Positions 17,552-25,941 of a stretch of DNA of 64,000 nucleotides are shown here, piece by piece. Source of the stretch: DASSTY01 sp035760645 (lineage in GTDB: Bacteria; Gemmatimonadota; Gemmatimonadetes; Gemmatimonadales; GWC2-71-9); assembly GCA_035760645.1 (NCBI GenBank), contig DASTSO010000141.1, positions 11,136 to 75,135 on the forward strand, in the 5' to 3' direction. The translations under genes and the position numbers were made by a program. The first letter of the stretch is position 1. Each line of letters opens with the position of its first letter. The notes beneath the pieces were generated by a model, which made no database searches, was not told the origin of the DNA, and saw nothing but the letters and a program-made list of their open reading frames with translations.

Positions 17552-18619
17552 ATGTCCACCCCGGCCCGTCGTGCCCCCACCGTGACGCTGAGCTGGCGCT
17601 CGGTCCCCGCACTGGCCGCCGCGCTGGCCCTGGGCCTCGGAGCGCTCGCCGCGTTCCGCTTCCTCATCCGGCCGCTCGCGCTCCTCACCATCGCGATCAC
17701 GATCGGCGAGGCGCTCATCCCGCTCGTCGAACGCCTGGCGCGGCGGGTGCCGCGCGCGCTCGCCATCGGCATCGTCTTCTTCGGCGTCTTCCTCGCGGCG
17801 GGACTCCTGGGCTGGATCGTCGTCCCGCGTCTCGTCGCGCAGGGCCAGGCGTTCGCCGAGCGGGTGCCCGAGCTCGTGGCGCGCGCCCGGGCGTGGCTCG
17901 AGCGGCTCCCGTGGTTCTCGGGCGACCAGCTCGCGCAGTACCTCGGGCCCCGGCTCGCCCAGGCCGGGGGGCTCCTCGTCAGCCTGCCGCTCCAGCTCTT
18001 CTCGCTCGCGGCGGACGTGCTGGTGGTCGTCTTTCTCGCGATCTACTGGGTGGCCGGGGTGCCGGCGCTCCGCCGCTTCGTCTACTCGCTCTTTCCGCTC
18101 GAGCACCGCATCGGGGCGGCCCAGGTCTTCGGCGACATGGCCCGCGCCATGGGCGGCTACGTGCGCGGGGCGGCGATCAACGCCGTCATCATGGGCGCGC
18201 TCGCCTGGCTCGGGCTCTCCCTCATCGGCGTGGACTACGCCATCGTCCTCGGCGTGCTGACGATGCTGGGCGAGCCGATCCCGTTCCTGGGCCCGCTGCT
18301 CGCGGCCATCCCCGTGGTGCTGATCGCGCTGCTGCAGTCGCCCGCGAAAGCGCTCCTGGCGCTCGGGCTCTACGTGATCCTGCAGAACGTGGAGGGCCAC
18401 CTGCTCACCCCCAACATCATGCGGCGCGAGACCGAGGTGCCGCAGACGCTGGTCATCTTCGCCCTGCTCGCCGGCGGGGCGGTGGGTGGGCTCCTGGGGG
18501 TGCTCGTCGCGCTGCCGCTCGCCGGCGCGGTCCGGGTGTTCCTGCTCCGCGTGATCGCCCCGGCGATCCGTCGGCGGGTGGGCGCACCCCCGCCGGACGG
18601 TGTGACGCCGGCCACATAG
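17552..18619 (+). CDS. AI-2E family transporter (TqsA/PerM-like)
   Basis: 355 residues with about eight membrane helices. Signature segments include LLTIAITIGEALIPLVERL, the charged amphipathic block after helix 3 (VPRLVAQGQAFAERVPELVARARAWLERL), YVRGAAINAVIMGALAWLGLSLIG, and ILQNVEGHLLTPNIMRRETEVPQTLVI, which is the typical family C-terminal motif. Members export small molecules or sodium and were named for AI-2 export by TqsA; the substrate cannot be inferred here. ATG start at 17552 in a short region divergent from recQ. The following operon is in the same direction after about 110 nt. Confidence 0.88.
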   Translation: MSTPARRAPTVTLSWRSVPALAAALALGLGALAAFRFLIRPLALLTIAITIGEALIPLVERLARRVPRALAIGIVFFGVFLAAGLLGWIVVPRLVAQGQAFAERVPELVARARAWLERLPWFSGDQLAQYLGPRLAQAGGLLVSLPLQLFSLAADVLVVVFLAIYWVAGVPALRRFVYSLFPLEHRIGAAQVFGDMARAMGGYVRGAAINAVIMGALAWLGLSLIGVDYAIVLGVLTMLGEPIPFLGPLLAAIPVVLIALLQSPAKALLALGLYVILQNVEGHLLTPNIMRRETEVPQTLVIFALLAGGAVGGLLGVLVALPLAGAVRVFLLRVIAPAIRRRVGAPPPDGVTPAT

Positions 18620-18733
18620 TTTCCCCCACCCGGGTGTTTGTGTGTAGCTCCCCGGCATCGCCGAGAGGCGCGGCGGGGTCGTGGTGGCGGTGGCGTGGCC
18701 GGAGCGGTGGTGGTCGACGGACGAGTCCCGGAA

Positions 18734-19723
18734 GTGCAGGTCCCCTCGCGCGTTCTTTCCCCTGGTCAGGATCCGTCGAGCTTCGTTCCGGTCCCGGGCT
18801 GCCCCCCGGGCGGCGCGAGCGCCCCGACGGACGCGGCGCGGCTGCGCTCGCTCGCCGACGCACCCGCGAGCGCGGGCCCCGTGCTCCTGCTCGCGGCCCA
18901 CCCCGACGACGAGATCATCGGCGCCGGCGTCCTCCTGCAGCGCGGCGCGGACGTGACCGTCGCGCACGTGACCGACGGCGCCCCACGCGCGCCGGCCGAT
19001 GCGCGCGCCGCGGGCTTCACGCGGCGGGAGGACTACGCCGCCGCCCGCCGCCGCGAGCGCGCCGCGGCGCTCGCGCTCTGCGGCATCGAGCCCGCCCGCC
19101 AGCGCGACCTCGGCGTCGCCGATCAGGAGGCCTCGCTCGACCTCGCCGCCCTCGCGCACGCGGTGCTCGCGCTGCTGCGCGACGTGCGTCCCGCGCTCCT
19201 GCTGACGCACGCCTACGAAGGCGGCCACCCCGACCACGACGCCACCGCCTTCGCCGCGCACGCCGCGTGTGCGCTCGCGGGCACGGCCCCGCGCCGGCCC
19301 GCGTCGCCGACGCTCGTCGAGTTCACGAGCTACCACGCCGCAGGCGCCCACGCCCCGAGGGGCGAGGGCGACGCGGGAGGAATCGCCCTCGGTCGCTTCC
19401 TGCCCGGGGTGGACGACACGCGCGCGGTCGGCCCCATGAGCGCCGATCCCATGCGCCGGGAGCTCGTGCTGCAGCCCACGCCCGACGAGCGGGCCGTGCG
19501 CGAGCGCATGCTCGATGCCCATGCCTCGCAGGCGCGCACGGTCGCGCCGTTCAGAGAGAGTGGGGTCGAGCGCCTTCGGCTCGCGCCCCGATATCGATTC
19601 ACCGCCCCGCCGCACGCGGGCCGCCTGTACTACGAGCAGTTCGACTGGGGGATGACGGGCCCGCGCTGGCGCGCCCTCGCGCGCGAGGCGCTCGCGCGGC
19701 TGGGGCTCGAGGAGCCGTTGTGA
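18734..19723 (+). CDS. PIG-L (LmbE) family zinc N-deacetylase
   Basis: The catalytic zinc motif is LLLAAHPDDEIIGAGVLLQRG, and the second metal motif EGGHPDHDATAFAAH lies about 110 residues later, both diagnostic for PIG-L/LmbE deacetylases that remove acetyl from GlcNAc-type amides. About 329 residues if the GTG at 18734 is used; the open frame extends upstream to a TTG at 18638 with several in-frame GTG codons (18695, 18707, 18710), and none has a convincing ribosome-binding site, so the start is uncertain. Its TGA overlaps the GTG of the next gene (GTGA). It shares an operon with a GT4 glycosyltransferase and a GNAT acyltransferase, which suggests a transfer-deacetylate-reacylate sequence. 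Confidence 0.82.
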   Translation: MQVPSRVLSPGQDPSSFVPVPGCPPGGASAPTDAARLRSLADAPASAGPVLLLAAHPDDEIIGAGVLLQRGADVTVAHVTDGAPRAPADARAAGFTRREDYAAARRRERAAALALCGIEPARQRDLGVADQEASLDLAALAHAVLALLRDVRPALLLTHAYEGGHPDHDATAFAAHAACALAGTAPRRPASPTLVEFTSYHAAGAHAPRGEGDAGGIALGRFLPGVDDTRAVGPMSADPMRRELVLQPTPDERAVRERMLDAHASQARTVAPFRESGVERLRLAPRYRFTAPPHAGRLYYEQFDWGMTGPRWRALAREALARLGLEEPL

Positions 19724-20772
19724 CGCTGACCGTCCTGAACGTCGCCTTCCCGCTCGCCCCCGTGGGGCCCGACGCCGTCGGCGGCGCCGAGCAGGTCCTC
19801 ACGCAGGTGGACCGCGCGCTGGTGCGCGCCGGACACCGCTCGATCGTGATCGCCTGCGAGGGCTCGCGCGTGGCGGGCGAGCTGCAGGCGGTGCCCCGCC
19901 GCGCCGAGCCGCTCGACGGCGCGGCCTGGGGCGAGATCCACCGGCACCACGCCGAGGCGATCCGCGACGTGCTCGCGCGCTGGCCCGTGGACCTCGTGCA
20001 CATGCACGGGATCGACTTCCACCGCTACCTCCCGCCGCCCGGCGTGCCGGTGCTCGCCACGCTGCATCTGCCGCCGGCGTGGTATCCGGCGGAGGTCTTC
20101 CGGCTCGACCGGCCGGGGACGTGGGTGCACTGCGTGTCGCACGCGCAGGCGGCGAGCTGCCCGCCGAGCTCGCGCCTGCTCTCGCCGATCCCGAACGGGG
20201 TGCCGGTCGATGAGTTCGCCGGGGCGCGCCCGTCCGCGCGCCGGCGCACCTTCGCGGCCGCCCTCGGCCGCATCTGTCCGGAGAAGGGCTTTCATCTGGC
20301 GCTGGAGGCAGCGCGGCGCGCCGACGCGGCGCTGCTGCTCGCCGGAGCGGTGTTCCCGTTCGAGGAGCACCGGCGCTACTTCGAGCGGGAGATCCGCCCG
20401 CGGCTCGACCGCCGGCGCCGCTTCGTCGGCCCGGTGGGCGTGCGCTCGAAGCGCGGGCTGCTGGGCCGCGCGCGCTGCCTGCTCGTGCCCAGCCTCGCGC
20501 CCGAAACGAGCTCGCTCGTGGCGATGGAGGCGCTCGCCTCCGGCACGCCCGTCGTCGCGTTCCGCGTCGGGGCCCTGAGCGAGATCGTCGAGCACGGCCG
20601 CACCGGCTACCTCGTCGACGACGCGCACGAGATGGCCGAGGCGATCGCGAGCGTCCCCACGCTCGACCCGGCCGAGTGCCGCGCGGCGGCGCGCGAGCGC
20701 TTCTCCGCCACCCGGATGAGCGCCCGCTACCTCGACCGCTACGCCGCCATCGCCGAGGGGTGCGCCGCATGA
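19720..20772 (+). CDS. GT4 family glycosyltransferase
   Basis: 350 residues, GT-B fold. The N-terminal glycine-rich acceptor loop is FPLAPVGPDAVGGAEQVL, followed by VDLVHMHGIDFHRYLPPP. The C-terminal nucleotide-sugar site reads GRICPEKGFHLALEAARRADAALLLAG and LVPSLAPETSSLVAMEALASGTPVVAFRVGALSEIVEHGRTG, the E-x7-E retaining GT4 motif. GTG start overlaps the deacetylase stop (GTGA) and its stop overlaps the next ATG (ATGA), so the three genes are translationally coupled. It probably transfers a GlcNAc-like sugar whose amide the neighbour deacetylates; that substrate is an inference. Confidence 0.86.
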   Translation: MTLTVLNVAFPLAPVGPDAVGGAEQVLTQVDRALVRAGHRSIVIACEGSRVAGELQAVPRRAEPLDGAAWGEIHRHHAEAIRDVLARWPVDLVHMHGIDFHRYLPPPGVPVLATLHLPPAWYPAEVFRLDRPGTWVHCVSHAQAASCPPSSRLLSPIPNGVPVDEFAGARPSARRRTFAAALGRICPEKGFHLALEAARRADAALLLAGAVFPFEEHRRYFEREIRPRLDRRRRFVGPVGVRSKRGLLGRARCLLVPSLAPETSSLVAMEALASGTPVVAFRVGALSEIVEHGRTGYLVDDAHEMAEAIASVPTLDPAECRAAARERFSATRMSARYLDRYAAIAEGCAA

Positions 20773-21821
20773 CGAGCGCGCCCGCCCGCCTCGGGGGGAG
20801 CCGCCGGCCGCCGCTCCCGGGCGGCGTCGCGGCCCGGGTCCTCCGCTCCGCGGCCGAGCTCGAGGCGCTCGCGCCCGCATGGGCGGCGCTCTGGGCCCGT
20901 TGTCCCGGGGCGAGCCCGTTCCAGGCACCCGAGTGGCTCCTGCCGTGGTGGCGGCAGTTCGGCGAGGGGACGCCGTTCGCCGTCGCGCTCCATGCGCGAG
21001 GCGACGACGGGGCGAGCCGGCTCGTCGGGCTCGCGCCGCTCTACGTCTACGCCGGCGACGGCGCGCGGCGGCTGTTGCCGATCGGGATCGGCATCTCCGA
21101 CCACCTCGATGCGCTGCTCGATCCGACGCTCCCGCCCGACACGGCCGACGCCCTCCTCGCCGCGCTCATCCCACACGCCGCGGAGTTCTCCCGCGTGGAG
21201 CTCCCGCTCCTGCCGCCCGACTCGCCACTCCGGCGCGCGCGCGCGCCGGCCGGGTGGCGGGACGCGACCGCGGACGACGAGCCGCACCTCGTGCTCGAGC
21301 TGCCCGCGCCCCGGCGGCCCATCTGGAAGTCCGCGCGCTATGCCCGCCGGCAGCTCGAGCGCGAGGGCACGGTGACGCTCGCGACGGCGGACGCCGGCTC
21401 GAGTGCCGCCGAGGTGCTCGACGCGCTGGAGGGGCTCCTCGCGCTGCACGCGGCGCGCTGGCGCGCGCGCGGCGAAGCGGGCGTGCTCGACGATCCGGCG
21501 GTGCAGCGCTTCCACCGCGATGCCGCGCCCGGCCTCGCGCGGCGCGGGCTGCTCCGGCTGCACGTGCTGCGCGTCGCGGACCGGACCGCCGCGGCGGGCC
21601 TGGTGCTCCGCACCCCGCGCTGGGCGGCCTCGTACATCACGGGCTTCGCCCCCGCGCTCGAGCGCGCGAGCCCGGGCACCGTGCTCCTGGGTCACGCCAT
21701 CGCGGCCGCGGAGGGCGACGGCGCGGCGGAGTTCGATTTTCTGCGGGGGCTCGAGCCCTACAAGCGCCGCTGGGGCGCGGTCGAGCGGCCCACGGCGCGG
21801 CGCGTGCTCGTGCCGGGCTAG
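20769..21821 (+). CDS. GNAT acyltransferase of the BioF2/CelD (Acetyltransf_6) type
   Basis: 350 residues. The layout is typical of the BioF2-like GNAT superfamily (FemAB-related): ASPFQAPEWLLPWWRQFGEG near the N-terminus, then KSARYARRQLEREGTVTL, LLALHAARWRARGEAGVL, and the C-terminal catalytic block ASPGTVLLGHAIAAAEGDGAAEFDFLRGLEPYKRRWG. Such enzymes N-acylate amino sugars or amino acids in surface-polymer pathways. ATG overlaps the GT4 stop by 4 nt. The order deacetylase, glycosyltransferase, acyltransferase suggests it re-acylates the amine exposed by the PIG-L enzyme. Confidence 0.82.
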   Translation: MTSAPARLGGSRRPPLPGGVAARVLRSAAELEALAPAWAALWARCPGASPFQAPEWLLPWWRQFGEGTPFAVALHARGDDGASRLVGLAPLYVYAGDGARRLLPIGIGISDHLDALLDPTLPPDTADALLAALIPHAAEFSRVELPLLPPDSPLRRARAPAGWRDATADDEPHLVLELPAPRRPIWKSARYARRQLEREGTVTLATADAGSSAAEVLDALEGLLALHAARWRARGEAGVLDDPAVQRFHRDAAPGLARRGLLRLHVLRVADRTAAAGLVLRTPRWAASYITGFAPALERASPGTVLLGHAIAAAEGDGAAEFDFLRGLEPYKRRWGAVERPTARRVLVPG

Positions 21822-21833
21822 CGGGGAGGTCGG

Positions 21834-23144
21834 ATGGCACTCTTCGCCGATCGCCACGACGCGGGCCGCCGCCTGGCCGCCGCCCTCCAACGCTACGCCG
21901 GGCGGGACGACCTGCTCGTGCTGGGCCTGCCGCGCGGCGGCGTGCCGGTCGCGTGGGAGGTGGCGCAGGCGCTTCACGCGCCCCTCGACGTCTTCGTCGT
22001 GCGGAAGCTCGGCGTGCCGGGCCACGAGGAGCTCGCCATGGGCGCGATCGCGAGCGGAGGGGTCGTGGTCACCGTGCCCGAGCTCCTCGACACGCTCGGC
22101 ATCCCGCCCGCGGTCGTGGAGCGCGCGGCACGCCTGGAGGCGCAGGAGGTCGCGCGGCGCGAGCACCTCTACCGCGGCGACCGGCCCTTCCCCGACGTTC
22201 GCGGCCGCACGGTGCTGCTGGTGGACGACGGGCTCGCCACCGGCGCCACGATGCGCGCCGCGGTCGAGGCGCTCCGGCGGCTGGGCCCGCGCGAGGTGGT
22301 GGTCGCGGTCCCGGTCGGCGCGCCGGAGACGTGCGCGGAGTTCCAGCAGGACGTGGCCGAGACGATCTGCGCCACCACGCCCTCGCCGTTCCAGGCGGTG
22401 GGGCTCTGGTACCGCGACTTCGAGCAGACGAGCGACGCGGAGGTGCAGGCGCTGCTCGCGCCGCCGCTCATGGAGGTGGAGCGCGAGATCACGCTCGATC
22501 TCGGGCCGGTACGGCTCGCCGCCACCCTCGGCGTCCCGGCCGCGCGCCGCGGGGTCGTGCTCTTCGCGCACGGCAGCGGGAGCAGCCGGCACAGTCCGCG
22601 CAACCGCTACGTCGCGGGCGAGCTGCAGCGCGCGGGGTTCGCGACGGTGCTGGCCGATCTCCTCACCGAGGCAGAGGAGCGGGCCGACGCGGTGGATGCG
22701 CACCTGCGCTTCGACATCGGCATGCTGGCGGAACGGCTGGCGGGCATCGTGGACCAGCTGGGCCGTCTGCCCGAGACGCGAGGCCTTCCGGTGGGACTCT
22801 TCGGCGCGAGCACCGGCGGGGGGGCGGCGCTCGTCGCCGCGGCCGGGCGGCCGGACGCGGTGCGCGCCGTCGTCTCGCGCGGCGGGCGGCCCGATCTCGC
22901 CGGCGCCGCACTCGCGCGCGTGCGCGCGCCGACGCTGCTCGTCGTGGGCGGGCGGGACGATGTGGTGATCGAGCTGAACGAGACGGCGCGCGCACGGATG
23001 CCGGGCGAGGTGCGGCTCGAGATCGTTCCCGGCGCCACGCACCTCTTCGAGGAGCCGGGCGCGCTCGAAGCGGTGGCGCGCCTGGCGGTGGCGTGGTTCG
23101 AGCGGTGGCTCGGCCGGGGGCCCGCGCCGGCGGCGCCGGGCTAG
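21834..23144 (+). CDS. Fusion of phosphoribosyltransferase domain and alpha/beta hydrolase (dienelactone-hydrolase-like) domain
   Basis: 436 residues. Residues about 1-215 are a type I phosphoribosyltransferase: LLVLGLPRGGVPVAWEVA and the PRPP-binding loop TVLLVDDGLATGATMRAAV. Residues about 220-436 are an alpha/beta hydrolase with the oxyanion-side FAHGSGSSRHSPRN, nucleophile elbow GLFGASTGGGAAL (Ser) and LLVVGGRDDVVIEL...GATHLFEEPGAL (Asp and His of the triad). This fusion is found in several phyla, often near stress genes, and its substrate is not known to me. RBS GGGGAGG precedes ATG. Its TAG and the stop of the convergent methyltransferase share a palindromic CTAG. Confidence 0.85.
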   Translation: MALFADRHDAGRRLAAALQRYAGRDDLLVLGLPRGGVPVAWEVAQALHAPLDVFVVRKLGVPGHEELAMGAIASGGVVVTVPELLDTLGIPPAVVERAARLEAQEVARREHLYRGDRPFPDVRGRTVLLVDDGLATGATMRAAVEALRRLGPREVVVAVPVGAPETCAEFQQDVAETICATTPSPFQAVGLWYRDFEQTSDAEVQALLAPPLMEVEREITLDLGPVRLAATLGVPAARRGVVLFAHGSGSSRHSPRNRYVAGELQRAGFATVLADLLTEAEERADAVDAHLRFDIGMLAERLAGIVDQLGRLPETRGLPVGLFGASTGGGAALVAAAGRPDAVRAVVSRGGRPDLAGAALARVRAPTLLVVGGRDDVVIELNETARARMPGEVRLEIVPGATHLFEEPGALEAVARLAVAWFERWLGRGPAPAAPG

Positions 23145-23746
23145 TCGGCGCAGCCCTTGCCGTTGCGGGTACAGGTGAAGATCCAGGCGGGCAGCACGTT
23201 GCGCGGCTCGAACTCCTGGTGCACGTCGCCGAAGACGCGCTCGAGGTCGCTCCGCACCGCGCGGGTGAACTGATAGATCAGCACCTGCCCACCCGGCCGC
23301 AGCGCGTGGCAGGTGGCGCGCAGGATCTCGTCGCGCAGGGCGGGCGTCATCGTGGAGTAGGGAATCCCCGAGACGACGAGGTCGGCGGGCCCGGTGCCGA
23401 GGCGCGCGAGCGCGGGGCCGACGTCGCTCGCCGAGCCGTGGACCACGCTGAGGCGCGGATCCGGATGGCGCGCGGTGAGATACTCGACGAACTCACGGTT
23501 CATCTCGATCGCCACGAGACGCCCGTCGGGGGCGAGGTGCCGCAGGAAGGTGCCCGTCAGGGTCCCGACGCCGGGGCCGAACTCGACGACGACGCGCGCG
23601 CGCCGCCAGTCCACGTGACGCTGCAGCCGCCGCACCAGGAAGCGCGAGCTGGGGATGACCGAGCCCAGCATGCGCGGGTGCTTGAAGAAGTTGCGCCCGA
23701 AGAGGAGCATCTGCTCCGCCTGCCCCGATGCGATCCGCAGCCCCAC
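23141..23746 (-). CDS. Class I SAM-dependent methyltransferase, phospholipid N-methyltransferase (PmtA)-like
   Basis: 201 residues. LLFGRNFFKHPRMLGSVIPSSRFLVRRL is the characteristic N-terminus of PmtA-like and rRNA-dimethylase-like enzymes. The SAM-binding motif I is VVVEFGPGVGTLTGTFLRHL, followed by VAIEMNREFVEYL and motif IV DLVVSGIPYSTM. The C-terminus HQEFEPRNVLPAWIFTCTR matches this family too. Likely methylates phosphatidylethanolamine or a related membrane amine, an inference from family resemblance. GTG start at 23746. Convergent with the PRTase-hydrolase gene with a 4-nt overlap of stop codons. Confidence 0.8.
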   Translation of the reverse strand: MGLRIASGQAEQMLLFGRNFFKHPRMLGSVIPSSRFLVRRLQRHVDWRRARVVVEFGPGVGTLTGTFLRHLAPDGRLVAIEMNREFVEYLTARHPDPRLSVVHGSASDVGPALARLGTGPADLVVSGIPYSTMTPALRDEILRATCHALRPGGQVLIYQFTRAVRSDLERVFGDVHQEFEPRNVLPAWIFTCTRNGKGCAD

Positions 23747-23835
23747 GTACCCTCCTCCGCTGAGTGAGTCGGCCAGCGCGCTCCTGAATCAATGGCTAAT
23801 CGCGTCCCGGCACGAACGGAACGCCCGGGCGGCGG

Positions 23836-24543
23836 CTAGGCGCCGTGGGCGTCCGCATCGGCGTCGGCCTCGCTCTCGCGCCGCAGGCTGAAGCCCACGC
23901 CGCGTACGGTGACGATGAGGTTCTCGCCGGCCGCCCCCTGCAGCTTGCGGCGCAGGTTGCCGACGTGCACGTCCACCACGTTGCTCTCGGGATCGAAGTG
24001 CATGTCCCACACCTTCTCGAGCAGCGTCGTGCGGCGCACCACCTCCTCGGGATGCAACAGGAAGAACTCGAGGAGCTGGAACTCCTTCGGCGTGAGGTCG
24101 AGCGCGCGGTCGTTGACGCGCGCCACGTGCCGCAGCCGGTCGAGCGAGATCGGCCCGTAGCGGAGCACGTCGAGCCGCTCGGCGCCCCCGCGGCGGTGCA
24201 GCGCGCGGATGCGGGCCAGCAGCTCGTCGAAGCGGAACGGCTTGGCGAGGTAGTCGTCGGCGCCGGCGTCGAGCCCGCGCACGACGTCCTCGGTCGAGTC
24301 GCGGCTCGTCAGCATGAGGATCGGCGTCGTGCGCCCCTCGCGCCGCAGCTCGCCGGCGATCTGGAAGCCGTTCTTCTTCGGCAGCACGACGTCGAGGAGG
24401 ATCAGGTCGTAGTCGTAGACGTGCGCCAGCATCGTGGCCTCCTCGCCGTCCGGCGCGACGTCCACGACGTGGCCCTCCTCCTTGAGCCCCTGCTCGATGA
24501 AGCCCGCGACCTTCCGGTCGTCTTCCACCACGAGAATCTTCAT
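23836..24543 (-). CDS. OmpR/CusR-family response regulator
   Basis: 235 residues. Receiver domain MKILVVEDDRKVAGFIEQGL with phosphoacceptor Asp51 (LILLDVVLPKKNG) and conserved Lys in DDYLAKPF. The C-terminal winged helix contains LDLTPKEFQLLEFFLLHPEEVV, LLEKVWDMHFDPESNVVDVHVGNLRRKL and TVRGVGFSLR, closest in wording to the CusR/CopR heavy-metal subgroup. Short Ala/Asp-rich tail. It lies 55 nt downstream of the GAF kinase in the same direction, with GGAG before ATG, so they form a two-component operon. OmpR-type regulators of this subgroup usually bind hexamer-N5-hexamer direct repeats, and such repeats occur at three nearby promoters. Confidence 0.92.
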   Translation of the reverse strand: MKILVVEDDRKVAGFIEQGLKEEGHVVDVAPDGEEATMLAHVYDYDLILLDVVLPKKNGFQIAGELRREGRTTPILMLTSRDSTEDVVRGLDAGADDYLAKPFRFDELLARIRALHRRGGAERLDVLRYGPISLDRLRHVARVNDRALDLTPKEFQLLEFFLLHPEEVVRRTTLLEKVWDMHFDPESNVVDVHVGNLRRKLQGAAGENLIVTVRGVGFSLRRESEADADADAHGA

Positions 24544-24598
24544 GCCCTCACTCCGGGGGATGGATCGATGGACGTGGCGCGCATGTCGCCGCCGCGGC

Positions 24599-25858
24599 TC
24601 ATGCCGGCGGCGCGGCCGGAAGGGTGAGACGGAAGCAGCCGCCCCCGCCGCGGGACGCGAGGCCGCGGAGCTCGCCGCCGAGCAGGCGCGCGAGCCGGCG
24701 GCTGAGCGGGAGCCCGATGCCGCTGCCGCGGCTCTCCTCGCCCGCCTTGGTGACGTAGATGTCGAAGATGCGCTCCTCCTCGCCCTCGGGGATGCCGGCG
24801 CCCTGGTCCAGGACGTCGAAGCGCACCCGCGCCCCCTCGGGGCCCTCGGGCGCCACCTCCACCGTCACGGTGCTCCCGTCCGGGGTGTGCCGTACGGCGT
24901 TGCGGAGGAGGTTGATGAGGATCTGCTCGACGCGGCTCGCGTCGGTCTCCACGGTGGGCACGGCCGGCGCCACCACGACCTCGATCCGCACGCCCTTCTG
25001 CTCGGCCAGCGGCGTCACCCGCCCCGCCGCCCGCTGCACGATCGGCGCGACCTCGACCTCGCGGATGACGGGCCGCAGCCGGTCCTCGTCGAGGCGGCTC
25101 AGGTCGAGCAGATCGTTGATGAGCTTCACGGCGTGGTCGGCGGAGTCCAGCACCTCGAACGCTTCGCGCGGGACCTGGGTCGGATCCTTCTTGCGCGTGA
25201 GCATCTCGGCCCAGCCGTAGACGCCGGCGAGCGCGTTGCGCAGCTCGTGGTTCACCATGGCGAAGAAGCGCTCGCGCGAGCGGTGCAGCTGCTGCACCTC
25301 CTCGAGCAGCCGGGCGCTCTCCTCGTGCAGCCGGGCGTTCTCGACCGCCGCCGCCGTCTGCGCGGCCAGCAGCCGGGCGACGTACTCGTCGACGTCCGTG
25401 AACTCGGCGGCGCCGATCTTCTCGGTGAGGTAGAGATTGCCGAACGCCCCGCGGCGGCCCTGGACGGGCACGCCGAGGAACGAGTGCATCGGCGGGTGGT
25501 GGGGCGGGAAGCCGTAGGAGTCGGGGTGCGCCGTGAGGTCGGGGAGGCGGATGACGCGGGCCTCGCGGATGACGAGCCCCAGGATCCCGTGCCCCCGCGG
25601 CGGCGGCCCGATGCGCGCGCGCTCCTCGGCGCTGATGCCGAAGGTGGTGAAGCTCTCGAGCACCCGCCCGTCGGGGCCCAGGACGCCGATGGCGGCGTAC
25701 TTCGCGCCGATCACCTCGGCGGCGATCTCGACGACGCGCTCGAGCACCCCCTCGAGCGACAACTCGGAGGTGAGGAGCGTGCCGGCCCGCAGGAGCTGCT
25801 CCAGGCGGGCCTGCGGGGTGGTCGGCGGAGCCGGAAGCTGCTGGCCGGAGAGTGGCAT
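24599..25858 (-). CDS. Soluble GAF-domain sensor histidine kinase, DosS/DevS-like sensor module
   Basis: 419 residues, no membrane segment. Residues about 20-180 form a GAF domain whose core (HPDSYGFPPHHPPM, then SFLGVPVQGRRGAFGNLYLTEK) is strikingly like the heme-binding GAF-A domain of mycobacterial DosS/DevS; His121 falls where I recall the DosS proximal heme ligand His149. HisKA has the phosphoacceptor in FFAMVNHELRNALAGVYGWAEML; HATPase shows NLLRNAVRHTPDGS, DQGAGIPEGEEERIFD and GSGIGLPLSRRLARLLGG. HisKA chemistry differs from DosS (HisKA_3), so only the sensor part is shared. Heme binding and O2/NO/CO sensing are inferences. ATG at 25858 lies 7 nt from a TACAAT -10, with no ribosome-binding site, suggesting a leaderless mRNA. 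Confidence 0.88.
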   Translation of the reverse strand: MPLSGQQLPAPPTTPQARLEQLLRAGTLLTSELSLEGVLERVVEIAAEVIGAKYAAIGVLGPDGRVLESFTTFGISAEERARIGPPPRGHGILGLVIREARVIRLPDLTAHPDSYGFPPHHPPMHSFLGVPVQGRRGAFGNLYLTEKIGAAEFTDVDEYVARLLAAQTAAAVENARLHEESARLLEEVQQLHRSRERFFAMVNHELRNALAGVYGWAEMLTRKKDPTQVPREAFEVLDSADHAVKLINDLLDLSRLDEDRLRPVIREVEVAPIVQRAAGRVTPLAEQKGVRIEVVVAPAVPTVETDASRVEQILINLLRNAVRHTPDGSTVTVEVAPEGPEGARVRFDVLDQGAGIPEGEEERIFDIYVTKAGEESRGSGIGLPLSRRLARLLGGELRGLASRGGGGCFRLTLPAAPPA

Positions 25859-25865
25859 AGAGGCA

Positions 25866-25871
25866 ATTGTA
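25866..25871 (-). promoter_or_regulatory. Candidate -10 element of a leaderless kinase transcript
   Basis: On the minus strand the hexamer TACAAT matches TATAAT at five positions and stands 7 nt before the kinase ATG at 25858. No purine-rich ribosome-binding sequence lies between. A start point at the usual distance would fall at or next to the ATG. No good -35 is visible; an activator site (25909-25941) lies farther upstream. Confidence 0.5.
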
Positions 25872-25908
25872 CAGCGATCCGGGCGGGACTGGGAGGCGGC
25901 GCAAGATC

Positions 25909-25941
25909 CCTTCGACGGCCCTTCACGATTCCTTCACCACC
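25909..25941 (+). promoter_or_regulatory. Triple 11-bp direct repeat, candidate response-regulator box (stress protein / kinase divergent promoter)
   Basis: Three consecutive 11-mers, CCTTCGACGGC (25909), CCTTCACGATT (25920) and CCTTCACCACC (25931), lie between the divergent kinase and stress-protein genes. A -10-like TACTCT at 25949 is 11 nt after the last CTTCAC hexamer. Hexamer-N5-hexamer repeats in helical phase are the standard operator of OmpR-family regulators (PmrA, PhoB and QseB types). Similar repeats occur at 26911 and 34363. Confidence 0.65.

Noticed and set aside
18627..18645. Intrinsic terminator after the AI-2E transporter gene
   Set aside because: CACCCGGGTG is self-complementary with no loop and is followed by TTTGTGTGT; the usable stem would be too short to call.
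18734..21821. Mycothiol or bacillithiol synthesis operon
   Set aside because: The deacetylase and GT4 fit in general, but no cysteine ligase (MshC or BshC) is present; kept only as an analogy.
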